NCBI GenBank assembly: GCA_047921075.1
Contig: JBLRWS010000038.1
Location: 1 to 24,770 of the forward strand
Source of the DNA: JBLRWS01 sp047921075
GTDB taxonomy: Bacteria > Bacteroidota > Rhodothermia > Balneolales > Balneolaceae
Length of the DNA: 24,770 bases
Direction of reading: 5' to 3'
Numbering within the stretch: the first letter of the stretch is position 1; each line of letters starts with the position of its first letter. The translations under genes were made by a program, and so were the position numbers. The notes beneath the pieces were generated by a model. That model was not told the origin of the DNA. It ran no database searches and saw only the letters and a list, made by a program, of their open reading frames with translations. Of the stretch, positions 15,845-23,612 are shown one piece after another.

Positions 15845-16828
15845 TTACCGCTCAAAGAGCTCTTTATCAGGGCGCACGGTAATCGTAGGCTTGCTCACAT
15901 GTAGTGACACCCGTTCAGCGGTAGAACCCAATACGAGGTGCGCAAATCCGCTGTGGCCGTGAGTAGCCATGATCAGCAAATCGCCGCTCTCTTCCAGATA
16001 GCCGGTAATTTCGTAGTGGGCAGACACCCCTTTGGTTACAATAGTGGTAAGCGAAATGGAGCGGCTGTTCTCCCCGTCGGTGATGGTAACCGTATCCTCG
16101 TTCATCACGCCGGTGCGCTGCACGTGGATCGATTCGATCTGCTGATCCTGCAGGAAGGTGTTCAGATTTGCAATGGTTTTTTCATACACCGCATCCAACT
16201 CATTCTTTTTCTCTCCGCCATTCACAGGATCGCTGCCGTACAACTCAATAACTCTGAGTAGTGTAAGACTGCTATTGAACGCTTCGGCCAGGGCTACAGC
16301 CATTGGAAACGCCGAGAAAGAGAGAGCGGAACCATCGGTGGGCACCACAATATTTTTGATCGTGTCGGTATTTAACCGGTCGGGAATAACAAACACCGGC
16401 ACCTTCGACTTACGAATCACCTTTTCTGTGGTGCTGCCCACAAACATACTGGTTCCGTGCGAACCCTTTGCCCCGATGATGATCATATCGTAATCGTTTT
16501 TCAGTGCAAAATCGACAATGGCATCCGATGGCTTTCGATCGATATGTACGTGCGCCTCGCCCCTGTTTTTATCCGTTATATACTGTTGCATCAGCTTGCC
16601 GGCACGCAGTTTCGACTCTTCTACAATCTTTGGATAAACATCTTTGTTCATATCGAGCGGAGCCCCCAAGCGCTTGATGCTTTCATTCAGATATTTAAGG
16701 GTGGGCACAACGTGCAGAAAATCGACTTTGCCCCCAAAAATATCGGCTGCTTTTTGCGCGGCTGCATAACTGCCGGTGGTATTATCAGAAAAGTCGGTGG
16801 GTACGAGAATTTTGCGAAACGTAATCAT
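15845..16828 (-). CDS. Tandem universal stress protein (UspA type)
   Basis: A 327-residue protein with two Usp domains (about 1-150 and 155-327). Each ends in the ATP-binding signature G-x2-G-x9-G-[S/T]: GAKGSHGTSMFVGSTTEKV in the first and THGHSGFAHLVLGSTAERV in the second. The starts KILVPTDFSD and NIVVPTDGSA match the family. The second domain carries an extra, beta-rich stretch (about 230-285) between its middle strands. Tandem Usps bind ATP and respond to starvation, oxidative or respiratory stress; the target here is unknown. An AGGAGG six bases before the ATG is a strong Shine-Dalgarno, rare in this window and perhaps a sign of high expression. PopT and MFS genes lie upstream on the same strand. 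Confidence 0.9.
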   Translation of the reverse strand: MITFRKILVPTDFSDNTTGSYAAAQKAADIFGGKVDFLHVVPTLKYLNESIKRLGAPLDMNKDVYPKIVEESKLRAGKLMQQYITDKNRGEAHVHIDRKPSDAIVDFALKNDYDMIIIGAKGSHGTSMFVGSTTEKVIRKSKVPVFVIPDRLNTDTIKNIVVPTDGSALSFSAFPMAVALAEAFNSSLTLLRVIELYGSDPVNGGEKKNELDAVYEKTIANLNTFLQDQQIESIHVQRTGVMNEDTVTITDGENSRSISLTTIVTKGVSAHYEITGYLEESGDLLIMATHGHSGFAHLVLGSTAERVSLHVSKPTITVRPDKELFER

Positions 16829-16837
16829 GGCGGGCCT

Positions 16838-16843
16838 CCTGGT
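16838..16843 (-). promoter_or_regulatory. Strong Shine-Dalgarno of the tandem Usp gene
   Basis: Immediately before the Usp ATG the minus strand reads CCAGGAGGCCCGCC, a full AGGAGG with six-base spacing. Almost all other genes here lack such a site. Position is approximate by a base or two. Confidence 0.6.
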
Positions 16844-16917
16844 CGTTTGGTTTACTTAAACGTACAAATTGTTTGTGAAAATTGGATGTAACTTCCTGAA
16901 AAATCGTCGCTTGTGTG

Positions 16918-18042
16918 TTAGCGGTTCCGCAGATAATAAATCAAACCGATCAGCAGTAACCCCCCGGCCATTCCCGCATATCCGTGTGCGGGACGATCTC
17001 CCTCCTCCCGATCGGGCAGCCGTGGGGATGCCTGCACCATGCGCAGCGAAACGGTTTCCACTTCGGCTGTTTTCAGTTCATCGAAAGAGGCGTTTGGGTT
17101 TTGAATGGACCCAATTCGTTGATACACACGGGCCGTCGGAATATCATCCCGTTCCAGAAGCGACTGTACCAGCGGATCGGTGTAAGGATAGAACTCAACA
17201 GAACGGACCCGCTCCTCGTATTCCCGTTCCTGAAACGGCCATATTACCGCCAGCGAACCGATCAGAAAACCGACCAGCACCAGAATGGTGGGTGTGTGAT
17301 ACTTGCGCAGCACCCAGGAGAGAAATCGTGTAAACAGTGCCAGCCCGGCCAGCGCACCCAATCCAAAGGGAATTAGGTTCAAGAAAGCATCAAACGCCTC
17401 CACACTTGTCAGGTTTCCAAGCTGTGTGAGTATATAATCATACTTGCGGAGAATAAGCAGGATGTAGGCACCTGATATTCCGGGCAGCACCATTGCGCAA
17501 ATAGCCAGTGCACCGCTGCCAAACACGTAGAAAAATGTATTGGGTGTATCGGCGGGAACCAAATTTACGATTAAAAGCCCGGTGGCTGTACCAAGCAGAA
17601 TTGGTATCAATCCCGACAGCGACCTCTCTCTTGATGGCACCTCCAACACCAGCAGAACCACTGAACCGACAATCAACCCGAAAAAGAGTCCGTATACCAG
17701 TTCAGGATGGGTAAACATATACACTTGCAGCGGCACCACGCGTGTAAAGAAAATGACAGCGAGAATAATTCCGGAAAACAGAATCAGGAAAAAACGCCAA
17801 TGGACACGCAAAAAAACCTGTCGGAGCCGAAACAGCAGCAGCGACGAAATGGCTTTGCCGTCTACACTTTTTATGGCGTTGATCAGCCGCTCGTACACAC
17901 CGGTAATGAGCGCCATGGTTCCGCCGCTTACACCGGGCACAATATCGGCCGACCCCATCAAGAAGCCCTTCAGCATTAGAAAAGGCGTTTCACGCCAGGT
18001 TGTGGAGTCGGTATCGGGATGATCTGCGTCTTGTCTGTTCAA
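16918..18042 (-). CDS. popT: PopT-type undecaprenyl-phosphate transporter (DUF368)
   Basis: A 374-residue polytopic membrane protein of the DUF368 family. Members such as Vibrio VCA0040 were shown to return undecaprenyl phosphate across the inner membrane for reuse in cell-wall and polysaccharide synthesis, often at alkaline pH. The two inverted-repeat signatures are SADIVPGVSGGTMALITGVY (31-50) and MVLPGISGAYILLILRKYD (184-202). About eight hydrophobic segments cover 20-270. An 85-residue charged, soluble stretch (271-355) sits before the last membrane helix (356-372); typical family members are around 260-310 residues, so this insert is unusual. An MFS gene lies 51 bases upstream, and two polyprenyl-phosphate enzymes are encoded nearby (21385-23563), fitting a lipid-carrier theme. 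Confidence 0.85.
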   Translation of the reverse strand: MNRQDADHPDTDSTTWRETPFLMLKGFLMGSADIVPGVSGGTMALITGVYERLINAIKSVDGKAISSLLLFRLRQVFLRVHWRFFLILFSGIILAVIFFTRVVPLQVYMFTHPELVYGLFFGLIVGSVVLLVLEVPSRERSLSGLIPILLGTATGLLIVNLVPADTPNTFFYVFGSGALAICAMVLPGISGAYILLILRKYDYILTQLGNLTSVEAFDAFLNLIPFGLGALAGLALFTRFLSWVLRKYHTPTILVLVGFLIGSLAVIWPFQEREYEERVRSVEFYPYTDPLVQSLLERDDIPTARVYQRIGSIQNPNASFDELKTAEVETVSLRMVQASPRLPDREEGDRPAHGYAGMAGGLLLIGLIYYLRNR

Positions 18043-18093
18043 TATCTTTCAGGAACTTTACTGATGAAAAAAATCGCTTGAAACATACCACTT

Positions 18094-19317
18094 TTATCCG
18101 ACTTCATCTTCGTTATACGAACGCATGGCCAGCACAAGTGCAACGGTTGCGCCTGCACTGCAGATCAGCATGACCGCCAATACAGCTTGTGCAATGGCAT
18201 CGGTGCCGGTAAACATCCTGTCGCTCAAAAACCCGGTGATGGGCGGGCCCGCCCCAAACCCGGCCACACTTACCGCGAAAAGGTAGAGTCCGCCCGCCAG
18301 GGCACGCTGCCGGGCCGTTACCAAAAATTGCAGCAAGGCGGCAGCCACTCCATTGTATGATGATGAAAAGAGCACCCCGATACCGAGCAACATCAGAGCC
18401 ATCTCTGCCGAGGAGTGGAACAGGCCGGCTATGTAAAAAGGCACACCGCCCCATGCGGCCAGAATTCCCATCCAAAAACGCCGCTTGGGGTGCTTTTTGC
18501 CCAACCGATCGGCCACGAGGCCGGACAGAATCACCATGCCCGCCACGCCAAACAGAAACCATCCGTAGTGAGAGGTGAGATCGGGCCGGTTGTGGATATC
18601 GTTAAAAATTACCCCGACAAATGCCAATACGGTATACCCTGTGCATGCCAAAAAAGAAAATCCGATCAGGTGGCGCCGCACCGTTTTTTTTGAGAGAATA
18701 TCGCGCAGTGAATGCAGAAGAGAGTCGGGATGAGCTCTCTGCACATTGGTTCGTTCCGGTTCCCGAAGCAGCAACACCGCCAGCGGAAACAGAGCCAGCC
18801 CGGGCAGGCTGATTACAATAAGAGAAGATCGCCAGTCGTACCACTGTGCCACGGTTCCCCCAATCAAAAAGCTAAGGCCTACGCCTACAAAAATACCGCT
18901 TGCGTAGAGCGAAAAGATGGTGGCTCGCCGTTCCGGGGTGTATCGGTCGGCCAGATAGGAATAAACGGCAGGGCTCAGCATTGCCTGGCTCAGCCCAACA
19001 AACAACCGCGCAACAATGAGAAAAGCGAATGAGGTTGCAAACCCGCTAATGAGCGTCATCACACTCCACACCAGCAGCCCGATGGTAATCATCCATTTTC
19101 TGGAGTAGAGGTCGGCCAGATACCCCATTGGTATTCCCGCCAGGGCGTAGATAAACGAAAACGCCGTGCCATACAGCAAGCCAATCTGCAGGTTACTAAG
19201 ATCGAATGCAGCCCGAATATCAACCCCAAGCACGGCGATGATCTGCCGTACAAAAAAGCTGTTTACGTAGATGAGTGTGAGCAATATTAGAGCAAACAGC
19301 CCGACCCATTTTTTCAT
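18094..19317 (-). CDS. MFS transporter (spinster-like permease)
   Basis: A 407-residue, roughly 12-helix major facilitator protein of the inner membrane. Motif A is GIPMGYLADLYSRKWMI in the loop after helix 2, and GLVADRLGKKHPKRR is its counterpart in the second half. The early YVNSFFVRQIIAVL with a following SNLQIGLLYGTAFSF resembles the Spns/spinster-like group, whose members carry lysolipids, sphingolipids or organic anions in different organisms; the substrate here is unknown. ATG 19317 is taken because the first helix follows directly; the frame extends to a TTG at 19365. It precedes popT by 51 bases and is divergent from nth. Confidence 0.82.
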   Translation of the reverse strand: MKKWVGLFALILLTLIYVNSFFVRQIIAVLGVDIRAAFDLSNLQIGLLYGTAFSFIYALAGIPMGYLADLYSRKWMITIGLLVWSVMTLISGFATSFAFLIVARLFVGLSQAMLSPAVYSYLADRYTPERRATIFSLYASGIFVGVGLSFLIGGTVAQWYDWRSSLIVISLPGLALFPLAVLLLREPERTNVQRAHPDSLLHSLRDILSKKTVRRHLIGFSFLACTGYTVLAFVGVIFNDIHNRPDLTSHYGWFLFGVAGMVILSGLVADRLGKKHPKRRFWMGILAAWGGVPFYIAGLFHSSAEMALMLLGIGVLFSSSYNGVAAALLQFLVTARQRALAGGLYLFAVSVAGFGAGPPITGFLSDRMFTGTDAIAQAVLAVMLICSAGATVALVLAMRSYNEDEVG

Positions 19318-19343
19318 ATAAAAAATCTGTCTGTGATCGCGTT

Positions 19344-19373
19344 TTTGGAATGATCGATTAAACAATATCTTTA
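19344..19373 (+). promoter_or_regulatory. Candidate promoter for nth
   Basis: TTTG (19344-19347), 18 bases, then TATCTTTA (19366-19373) fits the Bacteroidota pattern TTTG-N17-23-TAnnTTTG with one mismatch. Transcription would start about 50 bases before the nth ATG. Confidence 0.35.
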
Positions 19374-19428
19374 CACAAAATACAAGGTATTACAGCTTGA
19401 TGTGTACCGAATCTAACTATACAAAGGA

Positions 19429-20118
19429 ATGGCATCTACATCCCTGCCTCGAAAGACGAAAGCACAAAAGGAACGGGCGAAAGAACTGCTTAAAGCCTTA
19501 TATGAACACTATCCGAATCCCCATTGTGAACTGAACCATCGCAACCCGTTTGAACTGCTGATTGCCACCATTTTAAGCGCACAGTGCACAGATGTACGTG
19601 TAAATAAAGTAACACCCGCCCTGTTTGAGGCGTATCCCACACCGGAAACGATGGCAGAAGCACCGCTCGAAGAGTTGGAAGAGCTGGTGCGTACCACGGG
19701 ATTTTACCGCAACAAAGCGTTGTCATTGAAGGAAGCCTCAACCACGATTGTAGAAGAATTTGATGGAGACGTACCGGATACGATGGAAGAGTTGTTGAAA
19801 CTTCGGGGTGCCGCCCGTAAAACGGCCAATGTGGTGCTCGGAAACGCCTTCAACAAAAACGTGGGCGTTGTTGTAGATACCCACGTAAAACGTCTCTCCA
19901 ATCGGTTTGGCCTTACCAGTGAGAAAAAGAATACCGATAAAATTGAGCGACACCTGATGGCGTTGTTTCCTCAGGAGAGCTGGACCGACCTCTCGCATCT
20001 GCTCATCCATCACGGGCGCAACGCGTGCAAGGCACGTATTTCCAATCCCCCTGATCATCCCATCTGCATCACCTATGGCAAAAAATGTGAGTGCTGGAAA
20101 ATGCGCGGGCAAACATAG
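19429..20118 (+). CDS. nth: Endonuclease III-like DNA glycosylase with altered cysteine pattern
   Basis: A 229-residue HhH-GPD DNA glycosylase/AP lyase that should remove oxidised pyrimidines in base-excision repair. LLIATILSAQCTDVRVNK (43-60), the catalytic lysine Lys131 in RGAARKTANVV and catalytic Asp150 in VVDTHVKRLSNR match Nth. Two things differ. The hairpin LPGVGRKTA reads LRGAARKTA, losing the second glycine. The C-terminal Fe-S cluster cysteines, normally C-x6-C-x2-C-x5-C, are Cys200, 213, 220 and 222, spaced C-x12-C-x6-C-x-C, in an otherwise intact reading frame. It may bind a cluster differently or not at all. The Memo-like gene starts nine bases after its stop, so the two are probably co-transcribed. 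Confidence 0.88.
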   Translation: MASTSLPRKTKAQKERAKELLKALYEHYPNPHCELNHRNPFELLIATILSAQCTDVRVNKVTPALFEAYPTPETMAEAPLEELEELVRTTGFYRNKALSLKEASTTIVEEFDGDVPDTMEELLKLRGAARKTANVVLGNAFNKNVGVVVDTHVKRLSNRFGLTSEKKNTDKIERHLMALFPQESWTDLSHLLIHHGRNACKARISNPPDHPICITYGKKCECWKMRGQT

Positions 20119-20127
20119 ATCTTGGCA

Positions 20128-21345
20128 ATGAAATCACCCTTTAAAGATCGTCCTATACCACCTCTGCGTCGAGATATTGAGCTGATACCGATCACTGATG
20201 ACGGACAAGAGCTGATTTATGTGTACGACAGCATGCAATACGTGGAGCAGGGGTTTGCGCTGGACCAATCTGTGGCTCCGATTCTTTCGTTGCTTACCGG
20301 TACTGCTACAGTGCAGTCCATCTCCAAAGCGCTGAACGGGCAGCTCGAGACAGAAGATCTTGAGCAATTTTTCCACTTTCTGGATGAACACTTACTACTC
20401 GACAGCACGCGATTTCGAACGCTGGCCAGGCAAGTTGAAGAACGGTATGAAAAAAAAGCCGCTCGCCCGCTTGCTTTTGCCGGACAGAGTTACCCCGCTG
20501 ACCGTGAGGAGTTTAAAGCCTTTCAGCACGGATATTTTGATCAACTCCCTCTCCCCGAACGCTCCAACCTCTTTGCACTGTACGCCCCGCATATCGATTT
20601 AAAACTCGGTAAAGAGAGTTATCGGCGCGCTTTCGCACATCTGCATCACACAAAGCCGGAACGCGTGGTTATTCTCGCCACGTCTCACTACGCCGGCATG
20701 TATCCCGAAACGTACAACCACAATCCGTTCATCGGGACGTATAAAAACTTTAAACTGCCGGGCCGAACCATCTACACCGACAAAAATGCGATCCATGCGC
20801 TTGCCGGAAAAAGTGATGAGCTCGGTTTTACGACCCATGACCGCGCACATCGTATCGAGCACAGTATTGAGCTGCATCTTGCATTGGCCACTCATTTTTG
20901 GCCCCATGATTTTACACTGGTGCCCATTCTGGTTGGCAGTTTTGATGAGCTTCTATATGCCGACCAGGGAGACCTGCATTCCAAAGTTGATGCGTTTGGG
21001 CGTGAGCTTGCCACGCTGGATGATGGGAAAACCTTCTTTCTGATCAGCGGTGATCTGTCACATATTGGCCGAAAGTTTGGCGACCAAATTCCGGCAGACC
21101 AGATGAAAGAGGACGTTCAGAATTTCGACCAAACCTTTTTGACGCTCAGCCGCGAGAACCGGCCCGGCGCCATCGTTGATCTGATGAAGGAGGAATACGA
21201 CCCCTATCGCATCTGTGGATTCCCGCCGTTGTACACTTTTCTAAATGCCTTTCCCTCAACATTGGGTTCGGTCATTCACTACGATTGGTGGGACGAAGCG
21301 GAACGGGAAAGTGCCGTTTCATTTGCAGCGATTTCTTACTCGTAA
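20128..21345 (+). CDS. Memo-family protein (AmmeMemoRadiSam protein B) with N-terminal PqqD-like domain
   Basis: A 405-residue two-domain protein. Residues about 112-405 are a Memo domain: RPLAFAGQSYPAD (113-125), PHIDLKLG (154-161), ATSHYAG (184-190), EHSIELHLALATHFW (244-258), SGDLSHIG (307-314) and ICGFPPLY (362-369). His155, His187, His312 and Cys363 are candidate metal ligands by comparison with Memo. Residues about 16-95 look like a PqqD-type winged helix (SVAPILSLLTGTATVQSISKAL, then EDLEQFFHFLDEHLLL), the fold that recognises peptides in radical-SAM peptide maturation. Memo genes often sit with AMMECR1 and radical-SAM genes; neither is in this window. I start at ATG 20128, as the frame only extends upstream to a TTG at 20122. 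It follows nth by nine bases. Function unproven; possibly metal- or radical-linked modification. Confidence 0.8.
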   Translation: MKSPFKDRPIPPLRRDIELIPITDDGQELIYVYDSMQYVEQGFALDQSVAPILSLLTGTATVQSISKALNGQLETEDLEQFFHFLDEHLLLDSTRFRTLARQVEERYEKKAARPLAFAGQSYPADREEFKAFQHGYFDQLPLPERSNLFALYAPHIDLKLGKESYRRAFAHLHHTKPERVVILATSHYAGMYPETYNHNPFIGTYKNFKLPGRTIYTDKNAIHALAGKSDELGFTTHDRAHRIEHSIELHLALATHFWPHDFTLVPILVGSFDELLYADQGDLHSKVDAFGRELATLDDGKTFFLISGDLSHIGRKFGDQIPADQMKEDVQNFDQTFLTLSRENRPGAIVDLMKEEYDPYRICGFPPLYTFLNAFPSTLGSVIHYDWWDEAERESAVSFAAISYS

Positions 21346-21384
21346 GAGTCGGGGCGTTCAACCTTTACGGCACCAATCAGAGGG

Positions 21385-22113
21385 TTAAAGCTTTCCGAAC
21401 AAGCTTCGTATTTTAAGCGCCCAGACCCTCCACACAGCTTCCCGAACAATCGCCTTCGACATTTTCGAAACGCCCTCTTCCCGCTCTCTAAAAATAATCG
21501 ACACCTCTTTGAGGCGAAAGCCCGCCTTCCACGCCCGAAAATGAATTTCGATCTGAAAGGCGTAGCCGTTAGAGCGGATCTTCTGAATGTCGATGGTTTC
21601 CAGCACTTCCCGACGTATGCACTTAAACCCGGCCGTTGTGTCTTTGATAGGCAGCCCGGTGATGGTTCTCGCATATACGTTGGCTCCATACGAAAGGATC
21701 AACCGGCTTAACGGCCAGTTCACAATACTGATTCCCTTGCTGTACCGCGATCCAACGGCTACGTCGGCCTCACCGGCCTGTACCGTTTTTACCAGGCGGT
21801 CTACATCCTCCGGGTTGTGGGAAAAATCGGCGTCCATTTCACAGATATATTCGTACCCATGTTCCAGCGCATATTCAAATCCGCGAACATAGGCGGTGCC
21901 GAGGCCAAGCTTCCCTTCACGTTCAATAAGGTTTACGCGCTCGCCATGAGACTGCATTTTCTCTTTCACAAGATCGGCCGTACCGTCCGGCGATCCATCA
22001 TCCACAACCAGAACGTCCGGCTTTGAAGAGCGCTCCATCAGCCGGTCGATCATTTTGCCAATGTTGTGCGACTCGTTGTACGTGGGGATAATGACAAGGA
22101 CCTGATTGTTCAT
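21385..22113 (-). CDS. Polyprenol-phosphate mannosyltransferase-like GT2
   Basis: A 242-residue GT-A glycosyltransferase of the dolichol/polyprenol-phosphate mannose synthase type (DPM1-like), which moves mannose or a similar sugar from GDP-sugar to a polyprenyl phosphate on the inner face of the membrane. IIPTYNESHNIG (8-19), VVDDGSPDGTAD (36-47), the DAD metal motif at 94-96 (EMDADFSHNPED) and the SNGYAFQIE region (181-189) match. There is no C-terminal membrane domain, so it is the catalytic-only form and probably attaches by its basic C-terminus. A Shine-Dalgarno GGAGG seven bases before the ATG is embedded in the last codons of the upstream sugar transferase, and the genes are four bases apart. 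The product could feed glycan or protein mannosylation. Confidence 0.9.
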   Translation of the reverse strand: MNNQVLVIIPTYNESHNIGKMIDRLMERSSKPDVLVVDDGSPDGTADLVKEKMQSHGERVNLIEREGKLGLGTAYVRGFEYALEHGYEYICEMDADFSHNPEDVDRLVKTVQAGEADVAVGSRYSKGISIVNWPLSRLILSYGANVYARTITGLPIKDTTAGFKCIRREVLETIDIQKIRSNGYAFQIEIHFRAWKAGFRLKEVSIIFREREEGVSKMSKAIVREAVWRVWALKIRSLFGKL

Positions 22114-22117
22114 ATCG

Positions 22118-23563
22118 TTACCTCCCCTTGGCTCTTATAATTGAAAAGAGGGTGTTGAACAGAATCTTAAAATCCATACGAAGCGACATGTTTTCGACAT
22201 AAAACAGATCATACTTGGTTTTTTCCACCACATCGTCGAGGGTAGAATCGTACTTCCACTTCACCTGAGCCCATCCGGTTATTCCCGGTTTTACCCGAAG
22301 CCGACGGGAATACAACGGGATTTCCCTGCGAAATTGCTTTACAAAGTGCGGGCGTTCGGGGCGAGGGCCTACCAAGCTCATCTCCCCCTTTAATACGTTC
22401 CACAGTTGGGGCAGCTCATCCAACCGCAGCTTGCGCAGCCATTTGCCGAGCGGGGTTACCCGCGGGTCATTCTCCGTGGCCCATGTGGGGCCGGTCTCTT
22501 TTTCGGCGTTATTGTACATTGTTCGGAACTTAAACATGGCAAATACTTTTCCATTTTTGCCCACCCGTTTTTGAACATACACCCCGGGCCCTTCCGAGGT
22601 GCTTCGCACGGCAATGTAGATGGATAAAATCAGCGGTGATAAAACAATCAAGCCCACCAGCGAAACGACAATGTCCATCACCCGTTTCGTCAGTTTCTCC
22701 CAAAACGGCATCACATCGGGAGAGATTTCAATCAGCGGCATCCCGAAAATTTGATTGGTTTTGTTGAGGCCCATCACCAACTGATGGAAATCGGGTAAAA
22801 TCTTGATGGACACGTCCGGATGGTTGATACAGCCCAAAACGTGAATCAATTCGGCACGCTGTTCCGGCTCCAGGGCGATGATCAACTCCTGAATGCTCAA
22901 CTCCTCAATAGATTGATCAATCGTCTCAACATTGGCAATGACCGAATCCTGATCGATCGCTTCCCAGGAATCCTTGTACGTGCCATTGGAATTGACAAAG
23001 CCAACCACCTGAAGGCCCAGTGTTCGATTGCGATTCAAATTTTCGTAGACCGTCCATGCCGTCTCACCGGTGCCGATTATGGCCGCTCTGTGCAGCCCCT
23101 TTCCTTTCAGTGCATACATCCGCTGTATACTGCGAATCACAAACCGATTGAAAGAAACAAACGATGTCACCAGCACAAAATAGGCAATGGTTGGGCTTAC
23201 CAGTGGGCCCGCTGTACTATGCAACAGAGAAACCCCAAAAAAGAGAAGAAGTGAGCCGATAAAAACTCCTTTCAGAACTTTTATAAATTCGTCGAACCGG
23301 CTGATCAGGTAGAGCTTTTTGTAGAGGCCCATCACCATAAACACCGCCAGCCAATAAGCGGTATGTAAAGCAAATGCGAGGCCGCTTAAAAGCTCTCCGG
23401 ATGAGAAGACAAAAAGGCAGTCCGGGCACACAAACCAGACAAACACCAGCCATACAAGCAGCAACACGAGGATATCGAGCAACGCTGTGAGTACCGCTTC
23501 ATGATTTCGTTTTAAACTTGGCAAAAGGTTATATTTAAAGCTGTTTCTGGCCGGTTTGCTCAT
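22118..23563 (-). CDS. Undecaprenyl-phosphate sugar-1-phosphate transferase (WbaP/WcaJ type)
   Basis: A 481-residue polyisoprenyl-phosphate hexose-1-phosphate transferase that starts polysaccharide repeat units by loading a sugar-1-phosphate onto undecaprenyl phosphate. Four membrane helices (about 22-45, 60-80, 97-118, 123-145) are followed by a Rossmann-like domain (157-280, AIIGTGETAW). The catalytic Bac_transf domain begins at KRVMDIVVSLVGLIVLSPLI (293-312, the re-entrant helix) and carries KFRTM (345-349), LDELPQLWNVLKG (381-393) with the Asp-Glu pair, and GPRPERP (399-405). Full WbaP-like architecture and length. With the DPM1-like gene four bases downstream and popT nearby it points to extracellular polysaccharide or O-antigen synthesis. 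No flippase or polymerase is in the window. Confidence 0.92.
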   Translation of the reverse strand: MSKPARNSFKYNLLPSLKRNHEAVLTALLDILVLLLVWLVFVWFVCPDCLFVFSSGELLSGLAFALHTAYWLAVFMVMGLYKKLYLISRFDEFIKVLKGVFIGSLLLFFGVSLLHSTAGPLVSPTIAYFVLVTSFVSFNRFVIRSIQRMYALKGKGLHRAAIIGTGETAWTVYENLNRNRTLGLQVVGFVNSNGTYKDSWEAIDQDSVIANVETIDQSIEELSIQELIIALEPEQRAELIHVLGCINHPDVSIKILPDFHQLVMGLNKTNQIFGMPLIEISPDVMPFWEKLTKRVMDIVVSLVGLIVLSPLILSIYIAVRSTSEGPGVYVQKRVGKNGKVFAMFKFRTMYNNAEKETGPTWATENDPRVTPLGKWLRKLRLDELPQLWNVLKGEMSLVGPRPERPHFVKQFRREIPLYSRRLRVKPGITGWAQVKWKYDSTLDDVVEKTKYDLFYVENMSLRMDFKILFNTLFSIIRAKGR

Positions 23564-23612
23564 TCAGTGAGCCCCTAAAGATAAAAGGATATTTATTAAT
23601 TACAGGCATCGT

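Noticed and set aside
21385..21415. AAGCTT repeats at the end of the mannosyltransferase gene as a terminator
   Set aside because: The stem is six AT-rich base pairs lying within codons, with no T-run after it.
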